From contig JAJFIS010000022.1 of NCBI GenBank assembly GCA_021774735.1, forward strand, positions 1 to 64,000: a stretch of 64,000 nt of DNA, read 5' to 3'. This document shows positions 1 to 7,759 of the stretch, in pieces. The notes under the pieces were generated by a model. That model did no database searches. It was not told the origin of the DNA and saw nothing but the letters and a program-made list of their open reading frames with translations. The number at the start of each line of letters is the position of its first letter. Position 1 is the stretch's first letter. Source of the DNA: Alphaproteobacteria bacterium. Its GTDB lineage: Bacteria > Pseudomonadota > Alphaproteobacteria > Sphingomonadales > Kordiimonadaceae. A program made the translations under genes and the position numbers.

Positions 1-60
1 ATCATAAATCTCCTCGAACTTCATTGTTCGGATTCCTTGTAACATCTCTGTCCGTCTCAT
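1..60 (-). CDS. ISNCY-family transposase, N-terminal fragment (runs off the left edge)
   Basis: Reading the minus strand from position 60 gives 20 codons beginning MRRTEMLQGIRTMKFEEIYD with no stop. This matches the characteristic N-terminus of ISNCY-group transposases (MRRTEML..., followed in the family by a helix-turn-helix and a DDE catalytic domain). A strong Shine-Dalgarno (AGGAGGGG) sits about 5 nt upstream of the ATG. The catalytic part lies outside the window, so it cannot be said whether the element is intact. Confidence 0.7.
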   Translation of the reverse strand, partial: MRRTEMLQGIRTMKFEEIYD

Positions 61-84
61 AAGCGCCCCTCCTAAAGGGCATCT

Positions 85-134
85 TAAAACCGGACAGATC
101 GTATGTTACATAAACCGGACATATCATCTGTTAC
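85..134. repeat. Two tandem 25-bp imperfect repeats at the IS end
   Basis: Positions 85-109 and 110-134 align without gaps and share ACCGGACA, a central ATC and the closing GTTAC. They lie between the transposase start and the presumed element tip. Multiple terminal repeats of this kind are usually transposase-binding sites; that role is inferred. Confidence 0.7.
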
Positions 135-187
135 TGACAAACAAACATTTTAGGGGTATTCAAATTGAAAACAGTTTGATATAATGA

Positions 188-258
188 TCCTAGGCACAGC
201 CTACGAGGTCATCGTATGATGGCTGGCAGGAGCTCGGGTTTTCCCGAGCTTTTGTTTT
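188..258 (+). ncRNA. Candidate small structured RNA ending in a terminator
   Basis: The stretch can fold as a stem CAGCC/GGCTG (197-201 with 221-225) enclosing TACG/CGTA (202-205 with 213-216) around a 7-nt loop, followed by a strong terminator hairpin. A TATAAT box lies at 180-185, although no good -35 element stands 16-18 nt before it. No open reading frame explains the rightward terminator, and the downstream DUF3800 gene is on the opposite strand. It could instead be the tail of a gene cut off by the insertion sequence. No known RNA family was recognised. Confidence 0.35.
231..258 (+). terminator. Rho-independent terminator (rightward)
   Basis: An 8-bp perfect stem AGCTCGGG/CCCGAGCT with a TTTT loop is followed by TTTGTTTT. 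The T-tract exists only on the plus strand, so it ends a rightward transcript and not the leftward DUF3800 gene that stops at 269. Confidence 0.75.
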
Positions 259-268
259 ATTCACTATA

Positions 269-1072
269 TCAATCAAAACAAGAATATTTAATCCCAAGTT
301 CTGCACATTGCTCTTTAGAGAGGTGTCTATCTATGAGTTTCCCATCTCCCATAAGACGGGCGTAAGGTCGGTTTGATTTATCGTACCCACCCATACAGAT
401 TGGCCACAGATATAAATCGGCAATCTGAACTAGAGGAGATGACTTATATTTAAATTTCAAATCATAGAGTGTGTTGCTAAGCAAATCAGAGCCAGCCGGC
501 TGATATTTTGAAGACCTTTTATCATCAAAAGGCATGCCAGTTGATTTCATTCCTTGGAAATATTCCTTTAAGAGGTCGTCATCCGCTTTAGATGAACGCT
601 CTGGATAGATATTTAATTTTCTTCCCTCTAGTGAGGCATATTTAGCGGCTCTCTCAACTGCTATAGTAAATGCAGTTTTGCATAAGGTCCATCTATCCAA
701 CTTGTATTTTTCTTTATATCTCTTGTTATAATTTGGGCGGTCAATCACACATGCATGCCCGATTACAGGCATGTCACGCAGAAGCACATACAGCTCTTCA
801 TAGAACCGGTATTCATCACTTTCAGAAAGCCGACCAATAAAAGAAAAATTATCGCTTTTAGCTCTAATTTCACTTGAATGTAATGGTGCGGTAATATTCC
901 ACCGCGTTACGAACTTTTCATGCAAAGAACGAGCATCATATTCGTCTTCTTCATGTATCAATATTCCACCAAGAGCAAACCAATCGCAACCATGAGCAGG
1001 CGACCGGCCTATCTTCCTATCAGGATGCCGCGTACCAGAATCGTCCATGTAAAAATTTAGCTGTTTTGCCAA
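269..1072 (-). CDS. DUF3800 domain protein
   Basis: A 267-residue protein with the two hallmarks of DUF3800: an N-terminal hydrophobic strand running into an acidic motif (NFYMDDSG, about residues 6-13) and a C-terminal QIADLYLWP motif (about residues 217-225). The family is predicted to have an RNase-H-like fold and is often found in mobile or defence regions; the biochemical role is unknown. Here it stands alone beside an insertion-sequence end, with 75 bp separating it from the next leftward gene, which supports an accessory, possibly acquired origin. No signal peptide or membrane segment is seen. Family call confident, function open. Confidence 0.8.
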   Translation of the reverse strand: MAKQLNFYMDDSGTRHPDRKIGRSPAHGCDWFALGGILIHEEDEYDARSLHEKFVTRWNITAPLHSSEIRAKSDNFSFIGRLSESDEYRFYEELYVLLRDMPVIGHACVIDRPNYNKRYKEKYKLDRWTLCKTAFTIAVERAAKYASLEGRKLNIYPERSSKADDDLLKEYFQGMKSTGMPFDDKRSSKYQPAGSDLLSNTLYDLKFKYKSSPLVQIADLYLWPICMGGYDKSNRPYARLMGDGKLIDRHLSKEQCAELGIKYSCFD

Positions 1073-1147
1073 TACTTAGCCCCCATACCTTAGTCACATC
1101 TAATCCATAGCGCGAAACCTTACAAGCCTTCAACCATATCAGCCGCC

Positions 1148-2899
1148 TCACATCATGTCCCACATGGCCTTAGTGCCGAGCGTGATATGCTGCCAAGTGA
1201 CAGCTCTAGTATCAACCGGCTGGCCGTCGATCCATGTTTTTATAACCTCAATATCCATAATATCCACCGCGTCCACTTTCAAAGGGTTAGCGGCGAGGAT
1301 GGTGAAGTCCGCTCGTTTGCCAGCTGTTATGGACCCGGCGATATGCTCCATACGCAGCTGCCACGCGGCATCGATGGTCATGGCTTTTAAGGCTTCTAAT
1401 CTGCTTATGGCTTGCTTAGGGCCCGCTGCAATATTGCCCTTTTGGGTCAGGCGCGTGACGGCGGTTCTAAAACTGCGCAGGGGGCCGATGGGCGTCGCGG
1501 GGTGGTCACCGTGGAAGCTAACCTTTAAGCCCGCGCCTAAGGCATCTCGCATTGGCATATAGCGCTCAAGCCGCTCACTGCCAACAATATCGGGCAATTT
1601 ATCGCCGTAAAAATAGATATGATCGATAAAAAAGCTGACGGTTATGCCAAGCGCCTTGGCCCGCGTGAGCTGCTCTTTGGTGATCAGCGCCGCATGCTCC
1701 AACCGGTGACGATGGTCCGCGCGGGGACTGTATGCCAGCGCTTTTTCAAATGCATCCAGCGCCCGGTCCACGGCCCGTTCCCCCTGCACATGCACCGCTA
1801 TTTGCAAGCCCATTGCATGGTAACGCGCCACATCAGCGTTAAACTCTTCAGCGCTATAATTCACTGGTGCTAAATGATCTTTCGGCAAACCCAATCTCTC
1901 GGTTATCAGTGCGCTATTTTCATAGGGCTCCGCGAATGCCGCCCCGCCCGCATAGGGGCTGCCGTCCATCCAGAATTTTATACCAAGCTCCTGAAAGCGC
2001 TCATTGCCGCCGAGCTCAGGCACCGCGCCCGTTGTCGCCATTTCAAAGGCCCGCACCCGCACCGGGGCTGTTGCTTTGCTCGCCACCCGCTTTAGCATGG
2101 CCATCGAATCGTCTTTGCGCGGCGTAATGCCGAGCACACCGACGGTGGTATAACCCGCCCGAGCATATTTGCTCAGCTGCAGGCTCAAAATAAGTTCAAT
2201 CGCCGACGCAGGCGCTTGCGGCGTCGCGGCCATAATATAGCCAATAGCCCCCACCTCATGGATGACCCCGGTTAGGGTACCGTCAGCGTCGCGCCTAAAT
2301 GTGCCATGCTCAGGGTTGAGCGTGTCCGGTCCTATGCCCGCCGCCTTCAGGGCTGCGCTATTGACATATGCCTCATGCATCATCTGAGTTAAAATAAGCA
2401 GGGGTTTATCCGGTGATATGGCGTCTAGCTCGGCCAGTGTTGGCGGCTCCAAATCATCGACCATCACCGGGTCCCAGCCAAAGGCCAAAACCCAGTCGTC
2501 CCCGCCCGCTTCTTGAGCCGCGACCTCTAACGTTTTCATGATGGCCGCGCGATTATCAAATTTAAAGCCCGATACATCAACAACAGCCCCCAGCAGGGCC
2601 GACGCTAAGGCATGACTGTGCGGTTCAATAAGACCCGGCAACATGGTCGCGCCTTGCAAGTCAATCAGTTCCGCGTCACCGGCCTGTGCGAGCAGTGCGT
2701 CCAGCGCACCCAGCGCCACGATCACCCCGTCTTTACTATATACCGCTTCGGGGTTTGGGTTTTCAGTATCAAGGCTGACAATATCACCGCCGTGAAAAAT
2801 CACCGCATTTGAAGCCCGCTCAGGCTGTAGCCAAAAGATGAAAACCAAGGATACCAAGACCAAAATCAGTGCAGTACCCTTGAGTATCTTTTTGATCAT
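1148..2899 (-). CDS. Membrane-anchored amidohydrolase (YtcJ-like, amidohydrolase family 3)
   Basis: A 583-residue metal-dependent hydrolase. Residues about 4-24 form one hydrophobic signal-anchor, so the enzyme is probably periplasmic or membrane-tethered. Metal-site motifs of the superfamily follow: PGLIEPHSHA (His94, His96), then AVHVQGERAVD and HRLEHAALI with further ligand histidines. The late acidic motif reads FHGDHPATP where the related protein at 23039-24739 has GGSDAPVEQG. Substrate is unknown; relatives hydrolyse N-formyl or cyclic amides. It lies 40 bp downstream of the carboxyltransferase on the same strand and may be the last gene of that run. Its 579-residue paralogue is in this same window. 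Confidence 0.85.
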   Translation of the reverse strand: MIKKILKGTALILVLVSLVFIFWLQPERASNAVIFHGGDIVSLDTENPNPEAVYSKDGVIVALGALDALLAQAGDAELIDLQGATMLPGLIEPHSHALASALLGAVVDVSGFKFDNRAAIMKTLEVAAQEAGGDDWVLAFGWDPVMVDDLEPPTLAELDAISPDKPLLILTQMMHEAYVNSAALKAAGIGPDTLNPEHGTFRRDADGTLTGVIHEVGAIGYIMAATPQAPASAIELILSLQLSKYARAGYTTVGVLGITPRKDDSMAMLKRVASKATAPVRVRAFEMATTGAVPELGGNERFQELGIKFWMDGSPYAGGAAFAEPYENSALITERLGLPKDHLAPVNYSAEEFNADVARYHAMGLQIAVHVQGERAVDRALDAFEKALAYSPRADHRHRLEHAALITKEQLTRAKALGITVSFFIDHIYFYGDKLPDIVGSERLERYMPMRDALGAGLKVSFHGDHPATPIGPLRSFRTAVTRLTQKGNIAAGPKQAISRLEALKAMTIDAAWQLRMEHIAGSITAGKRADFTILAANPLKVDAVDIMDIEVIKTWIDGQPVDTRAVTWQHITLGTKAMWDMM

Positions 2900-2939
2900 G
2901 CTTTTTCCCTCCCGAAGTTTTTACATAGATACCGTCATG

Positions 2940-4487
2940 TTATGGCCGAAAACTGTTACGCCCCTTGCCGGGCTCAAGTTGGCTTTGCGCCAGCTCCGCA
3001 AAGTCGCACAGCCATGGCCGGGTTTCGCGCGGGTCGATAATATCCTCAACCATAAAGGCCTCTGCGGTGCGGAATGGGCTACGGACCCGGTCTAAACGCG
3101 TATAGATATCCTTCAAGTGGGCTTCCGGGTCATCGGCCTCTGCTAGCTCAGTTTTATAAGCGGCCTCAATGCCCCCTTCCAGCGGCAAGCTGCCCCAATC
3201 GCCCGACGGCCAAGCAACCCGGTATTGAAAGCGGGTATGGTCGCTCATCGCGCTTGCCGCAACGCCGTAAGCCTTGCGAATTATCACGCTTGCCCAGGGC
3301 ACTTTCGCTTCATAGACCGCGCTCATGGCTGCACTGCCCGCACGGATGGTGGCGGCTTTCTCCGCTTCTAAGCCAATCATAAAGCCGGGATTATCAACCA
3401 GATTAACCACCGGCAAGTGGAATATATTGGCCAGATCAACAAAGCGTTCGGTCTTCTTAGCACCGTTTGCCGTGACGCTGCCGCCCAAATAACTTGGATC
3501 ATTGGCGAGTACCGCCACCGGCCAGCCACCTAAGCGGGCAAAGCCGGTGATAACGCCTTGGCCGTACATTTTGCCCATTTCAAAGAAACTGCCCTTATCA
3601 ACGAGGCTCTCAATGATCCGCCGCATGCTGTAGGCTTCTTGGCGACTTTTGGGCACGGCTTCAATCAGCCATGCGTCTCGCCGGTCACGGTCATCGGTGG
3701 GCTCTGTGCGTTCCGCCAAGCTATAAACACTGGGGGGAAGGTAAGACAGGAACCGCTTTGTTGCCTCAAAGGCTTCTTCTTCGCTTTCCACCACATGATC
3801 CACGGTGCCGTTGCGGGCATGAATAGCGACGCCGCCAAGCTCTTCCTTGCTATGGTCTTCGCCCAAGGCTTTCACCACCGGCGGGCCAGCGGCAAATATT
3901 TGGCTTTGGCCTTTTATCATGACGCTGAAATGGGTTGTCACCACCCGCGCGGCACCAAGGCCTGCAGTTGCGCCGAGCGCCAAGCCCACCACGGGAACAG
4001 TGGAAAGATTTGCCACGACAAATTCCCATCCCGGGCAGAAGGGCACATAGGTTAGCCCCATGTCCTCTAAGCTTTTAACCGAGCCACCACCACCTGTGCC
4101 GTCAATCATCCGCACCAGCGGCAAGCGCAGCTCACCCGCCATTTGCTCAGCCAATACCACCTTGCGCCAGATGGCCGCGTCCGCCGCGCCGCCGCGCACG
4201 GTAAAGTCATCGGCTTCAACGATGAGAGGCTTTCCGCCAATTTCCCCACGACCAAAAACCATATTGGCGGGGGTAAAATCTTCTATTTCGCCGTCGTCAC
4301 TATAGGTGGCTTTGCCAGCGATGCCGCCAACTTCCCTGAAGCTGCCATCATCCAAGAAACTATCGATACGCTGGCGCACATCCATTTTGCCAAAGCTATG
4401 CTGGCGCGCGACTTTATCCTTGCCGCCCATTTTGGCGGCCAAACGGCGACGTTCCTCTAATTCATCTACTTCTTTTTGCCAAGACAA
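2940..4487 (-). CDS. Acyl-CoA carboxylase carboxyltransferase (beta) subunit
   Basis: A 515-residue protein of the propionyl/methylcrotonyl-CoA carboxylase beta family, which moves carboxyl from biotin to an acyl-CoA. Visible features are the N-terminal helix with RRRLAAKMGG and the conserved MIDGTGGGGSVK loop. The C-terminal half carries NLVDNPGFMIG and the oxyanion-type stretch IIRKAYGVAASAMS. Length is normal. No biotin carboxylase or biotin-carrier gene is adjacent, so the partner must lie elsewhere and the acyl-CoA substrate cannot be named; a methylmalonyl-CoA decarboxylase alpha role is an alternative. It follows the GFA gene by 26 bp. Confidence 0.88.
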   Translation of the reverse strand: MSWQKEVDELEERRRLAAKMGGKDKVARQHSFGKMDVRQRIDSFLDDGSFREVGGIAGKATYSDDGEIEDFTPANMVFGRGEIGGKPLIVEADDFTVRGGAADAAIWRKVVLAEQMAGELRLPLVRMIDGTGGGGSVKSLEDMGLTYVPFCPGWEFVVANLSTVPVVGLALGATAGLGAARVVTTHFSVMIKGQSQIFAAGPPVVKALGEDHSKEELGGVAIHARNGTVDHVVESEEEAFEATKRFLSYLPPSVYSLAERTEPTDDRDRRDAWLIEAVPKSRQEAYSMRRIIESLVDKGSFFEMGKMYGQGVITGFARLGGWPVAVLANDPSYLGGSVTANGAKKTERFVDLANIFHLPVVNLVDNPGFMIGLEAEKAATIRAGSAAMSAVYEAKVPWASVIIRKAYGVAASAMSDHTRFQYRVAWPSGDWGSLPLEGGIEAAYKTELAEADDPEAHLKDIYTRLDRVRSPFRTAEAFMVEDIIDPRETRPWLCDFAELAQSQLEPGKGRNSFRP

Positions 4488-4513
4488 TAGCTTCCCCCTA
4501 AGTCATGATATTC

Positions 4514-4894
4514 TTACCGAATGGTATCAACATTCGCTTCCCAATTGGAACCATCAAATTCTTTTATTTCTAAGCTGTTGATAGTATCAGGCTTTAAGCA
4601 ATGCACATTCACCGAATATCCATCCGGATGGCTGCGCGGGATATAAAAGCTTTTCACCCCGCAGCGATTACAAAAATAATGCGACGCGGTGCGGGTGTTG
4701 AATTGGTAATTATTTAAGGCTGATTTATCCGACGTCAGTGTGAGCGCATCTCTGTCAACAAACATATGCAGAAAACCCGTCATGCTGCAGATGCTGCAAT
4801 TGCAGTGGACGGCTTGAATGTTGGCTTCAGCGCGCACCGTGAAACGCACAGCACCGCAGTGGCACCCGCCAGAATGCTCAACTATTTCACTCAT
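4514..4894 (-). CDS. GFA (CENP-V/glutathione-dependent formaldehyde-activating) family protein
   Basis: A 126-residue zinc protein with the family's cysteine pattern: GGCHCGAVRF near the start, HCNCSICSMTGFLH in the first third and CNRCGVKSFYIP in the second half. These bind two zinc ions in the beta-tent fold. Glutathione and formaldehyde chemistry was shown only for the founder enzyme; most relatives have no known reaction. Its ATG overlaps the ccoS stop by 4 bp, so it is translationally coupled to the oxidase assembly genes, an uncommon placement. Confidence 0.88.
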   Translation of the reverse strand: MSEIVEHSGGCHCGAVRFTVRAEANIQAVHCNCSICSMTGFLHMFVDRDALTLTSDKSALNNYQFNTRTASHYFCNRCGVKSFYIPRSHPDGYSVNVHCLKPDTINSLEIKEFDGSNWEANVDTIR

Positions 4895-5043
4895 TCTTTG
4901 GGTTCCTCATCATCCATCAATATTCGGTGGGCGGCGCCGTCAAGATCATCAAATTGACCTGAGCGTAGCGCCCAGAAAAAAGCCCCAAGGCCAATGAGGC
5001 CCAAAAGTAGCGCAACCGGGATCAAAAGCACGAGTATATTCAT
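4891..5043 (-). CDS. ccoS: cbb3 oxidase maturation protein CcoS
   Basis: A 50-residue protein starting MNILVLLIPVALLLG with one membrane helix (about residues 2-24), then the typical FFWALRSGQFDDLD and an acidic tail. This is the classical CcoS/FixS signature. CcoS is needed for cofactor (copper/heme) insertion into the cbb3 oxidase. I chose the start at 5043, not the upstream in-frame ATG at 5091, because family members begin right at the hydrophobic helix and the longer form would run into ccoI. It lies 13 bp after ccoI and overlaps the GFA gene by 4 bp. Confidence 0.9.
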   Translation of the reverse strand: MNILVLLIPVALLLGLIGLGAFFWALRSGQFDDLDGAAHRILMDDEEPKE

Positions 5044-5056
5044 TGCCCACCCTCGG

Positions 5057-7240
5057 TCATTTGCTGCCATCAAAGCGCAAACGCATGGCATTCAGGGAAA
5101 CCACCAAACTTGATGCTGACATAGCTATGGCCGCAATGAGCGGCGTGACAAACCCGAGTACCGCCAGCGGCACTGCGATGATATTATAACCAAGCGCAAG
5201 ACCAAAATTACCAATCACCAGACCATGGGTTCGCCTTGATACATGTAAAGTCTCGACAACAGGGGTGAGCTTATCCCCTTGGAAAACAAAATCAGCCGCC
5301 GTTTGGGTGACATCAGCGGCGCTGGAAGGTGACATGGAAACCGCCGCAGCCCTCAGGGCCGGGGCATCGTTCAGTCCGTCGCCAATCATCGCAACGGTCT
5401 GACCATCTGCCTTCAAGGCTTCGATATAAGCGATTTTATCTTGAGGTTGAACTTCGCCTTGCCAATGGCTCAGGCCCAAAGTCTCCGCCACCTCCGCGAC
5501 AACCGATATGCGGTCACCAGACAAAAGATGAAGCTTTATGCCCATATTACTAAGCTGCTTTAGTGTCTCGGCCACATCAGGGCGCAGGGCATCAGAAAAT
5601 ATAAATTGAACTGGCTCACGGCCCGGCTCAACCAGCCAGAGCTCCGGCCCCACGGCAGCATCAGGACAATCCACCCCGACAAATTCGCGCTTACCAAGCT
5701 TGTATTCTGCACCCATCCTGGTACCGATCAAGCCCTCGCCGGGTCGCTCGTTAATCTGGTCAAATTCCGGCAAGCCTTCGCAGGGCAGCGCCCCCGCCAC
5801 CGCCAAGGACAACGGATGATTGCTCGACCGGCCAAGGGCCGCCGCCAGCGCCATGTCATGCTCAGATATATCCTCAGCGTTTTCTAGCGTCATCCGCCCG
5901 AGTGTCAGGGTGCCGGTTTTATCGAACACCATGCTGTCCACCTTAGCCATGCGCTCCAACGCGTCACCGGATTTAACGAATATGCCCCCGCGCAACAGCC
6001 GACCACTGGCCACCACTTGCACCACAGGCACCGCAAGGCCCAAGGCGCAGGGGCAGGTAATGATCAAGACAGCGATAGCGCGGATCAAGCCTTCATGGGC
6101 ATCCCCCAACCACCACCAGGTGCCAGCAAAAGCAAATGCGGCCAGCAAATGCACCGCTGGGGCATAGGCCCGCGCCAGCCGGTCAGCAATACGGACAAAC
6201 TTACCACGGCCTTGTTCTGCGGCTTCCATCAAGCGAACAATTTCCGCCAGTAAAGTTTTATCACCGCCCGAAGTCGCCTGCACCTTTATGGGGGCGGCAA
6301 TATTCAGTGTGCCCGCGAACACTTTATCACCCACACCAACCGCCTCAGGCATAGTTTCGCCAGTGACCAAGCTGCTATCAATTTCGCTATTGCCTTCAAT
6401 GATACTGCCATCCACGGGCACGCGCATACCAGTGGCAACCATAACGGCGGCCCCCGGTTCCACTTGTTCGGCGGGCATAACATGATGGCTGCCGCCTTCG
6501 TCAATAACCGTCGCGGGCACAGCTTGCAAGGCAAGCAGATTACCTGCCGCTTGCCCCGCTTTAGCGCGCATGAGCTGGTCTAGGTATCGCCCAATGAGTA
6601 GGAAAAATAACAACATAACACCCGCATCAAAATAGACATGGGAGCTGCCAACACTGGCCTCATACATGCTGGAAAATAACGATAGCAATACCGCCAGCGA
6701 AATAGGTACATCCATATTCATGGTACCTACCCGGATAGCAGCAAAGGCAGAGCGGAAAAAAGGCCGCCCAGCGTAAGCAATAGCGAGGGTGGCTATTATC
6801 GCAGAAATCCAGTGGAACAGGGTTCGTGTTTCGCCTTGCATGTCAAAACCAAACCAAGAGGACATAGAAAAGAGCATGATATTAGCGGCTGCAAAGCCTG
6901 CCACCGCCATCGCCAACAACAGTGAGCGCGCCGCTTTATCATGTTGACTGCCCGCCATTTCAGCCGAAAAAGGCGTGGCTTCAAAACCAATGTCCGATAA
7001 GCGCTCGATCAAGCCTTCAAGTGTCGAGCGGCTGGAATAAAAGCGGACATGAACCCGCTTATTTCCGAGGTTAACCCGGGCGCTATCAACTGCAATGGTG
7101 GCTGCAAAGCCGCGCTCAATCTTTTGCATACAGCCAGCACAGTGCATGTCGGGCACTAACAAGTCCACTTCCGCCATATTATCGCTTATACGGCGAACAT
7201 AGGCCGCGTGGGCATCGCTGATAACAGCCTCATGGCTCAA
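5057..7240 (-). CDS. ccoI: Copper-transporting P1B-type ATPase CcoI (FixI)
   Basis: A 727-residue pump that exports Cu(I) for assembly of the cbb3 CuB centre. An N-terminal heavy-metal domain carries MHCAGC (Cys34, Cys37). Membrane helices hold the metal-site motif CPCALGLAVP. The soluble part shows the phosphorylated aspartate motif DKTGTLT, the SSNHPLS nucleotide-binding motif and the hinge GDGLNDAPAL. Length is normal for FixI-type pumps. It follows ccoH by 3 bp and precedes ccoS by 13 bp, the standard GHIS order, which favours CcoI over a general copper exporter such as CopA. Confidence 0.95.
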   Translation of the reverse strand: MSHEAVISDAHAAYVRRISDNMAEVDLLVPDMHCAGCMQKIERGFAATIAVDSARVNLGNKRVHVRFYSSRSTLEGLIERLSDIGFEATPFSAEMAGSQHDKAARSLLLAMAVAGFAAANIMLFSMSSWFGFDMQGETRTLFHWISAIIATLAIAYAGRPFFRSAFAAIRVGTMNMDVPISLAVLLSLFSSMYEASVGSSHVYFDAGVMLLFFLLIGRYLDQLMRAKAGQAAGNLLALQAVPATVIDEGGSHHVMPAEQVEPGAAVMVATGMRVPVDGSIIEGNSEIDSSLVTGETMPEAVGVGDKVFAGTLNIAAPIKVQATSGGDKTLLAEIVRLMEAAEQGRGKFVRIADRLARAYAPAVHLLAAFAFAGTWWWLGDAHEGLIRAIAVLIITCPCALGLAVPVVQVVASGRLLRGGIFVKSGDALERMAKVDSMVFDKTGTLTLGRMTLENAEDISEHDMALAAALGRSSNHPLSLAVAGALPCEGLPEFDQINERPGEGLIGTRMGAEYKLGKREFVGVDCPDAAVGPELWLVEPGREPVQFIFSDALRPDVAETLKQLSNMGIKLHLLSGDRISVVAEVAETLGLSHWQGEVQPQDKIAYIEALKADGQTVAMIGDGLNDAPALRAAAVSMSPSSAADVTQTAADFVFQGDKLTPVVETLHVSRRTHGLVIGNFGLALGYNIIAVPLAVLGFVTPLIAAIAMSASSLVVSLNAMRLRFDGSK

Positions 7241-7243
7241 GGG

Positions 7244-7759
7244 TTAGTCCTTTTTTCTTGGCAGAAATAAATTATAATCTTGCCTAAATATAAGGCTTTC
7301 ACCGTCAATTACCAGTAGGCGTATCTGCCAACGGCCTGCAAGGGGTAGATTGAGCATTGCTCGATAGACACCGCCTTCTGCCGCTTCCACCAATGTCACG
7401 GTTTGATCCAAATCACTGCGAGATGGGCGGCGAATATTTAGTTTAATATTTTGAGCTGTTATAGCCGTTCCATCAGCCGCCACTAAGATAAACTTAGCTG
7501 CAACACCGCCTTGCTTAACGGGTAAAGACAAATACCCTTCCCAGCCAAGCGCCTCTTGCGCTGCCACAGCATCCAGCACCGCATTATAGTCCCGGCCTTT
7601 TTGGTAGGCGTCTTCTTCCACCAAACCGTCAAAGCTGTCCAAGGCAAAATTTACCATTATTAAATTGGCGGTAATAACAATGGCAAAGAAGCCAATGATA
7701 GCCCCTAAAAACATCTTACCGGTAAAGCGAAAGCCAGTATCTTTATCCTTGCCCATCAT
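7244..7759 (-). CDS. ccoH: cbb3 oxidase assembly protein CcoH (FixH)
   Basis: A 171-residue protein with one N-terminal membrane helix (about residues 13-37, FLGAIIGFFAIVITANLIM) and a periplasmic FixH domain (YQKGRDYNAV, then a beta-rich end). FixH/CcoH stays associated with the oxidase during its assembly. Its ATG overlaps the ccoG stop by 4 bp and it ends 3 bp before ccoI, so it is tightly coupled within ccoGHIS. Confidence 0.93.
   Translation of the reverse strand: MMGKDKDTGFRFTGKMFLGAIIGFFAIVITANLIMVNFALDSFDGLVEEDAYQKGRDYNAVLDAVAAQEALGWEGYLSLPVKQGGVAAKFILVAADGTAITAQNIKLNIRRPSRSDLDQTVTLVEAAEGGVYRAMLNLPLAGRWQIRLLVIDGESLIFRQDYNLFLPRKKD

Larger units (their letters stand above)
1..139 (-). 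mobile_element. End of an ISNCY-type insertion sequence (partial)
   Basis: The segment holds the first codons of a transposase on the minus strand and, outside them, two head-to-tail imperfect 25-bp repeats (85-109 and 110-134). Each repeat contains the plus-strand core ACCGGACA and ends in GTTAC. They are followed by TGACA at 135-139, which I take as the likely outer tip of the element (TGTCAGTAACAG read inward). The rest lies left of the window, so the other end and any target duplication cannot be seen. The ISNCY call rests on the transposase N-terminus as remembered from that group. Confidence 0.65.
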
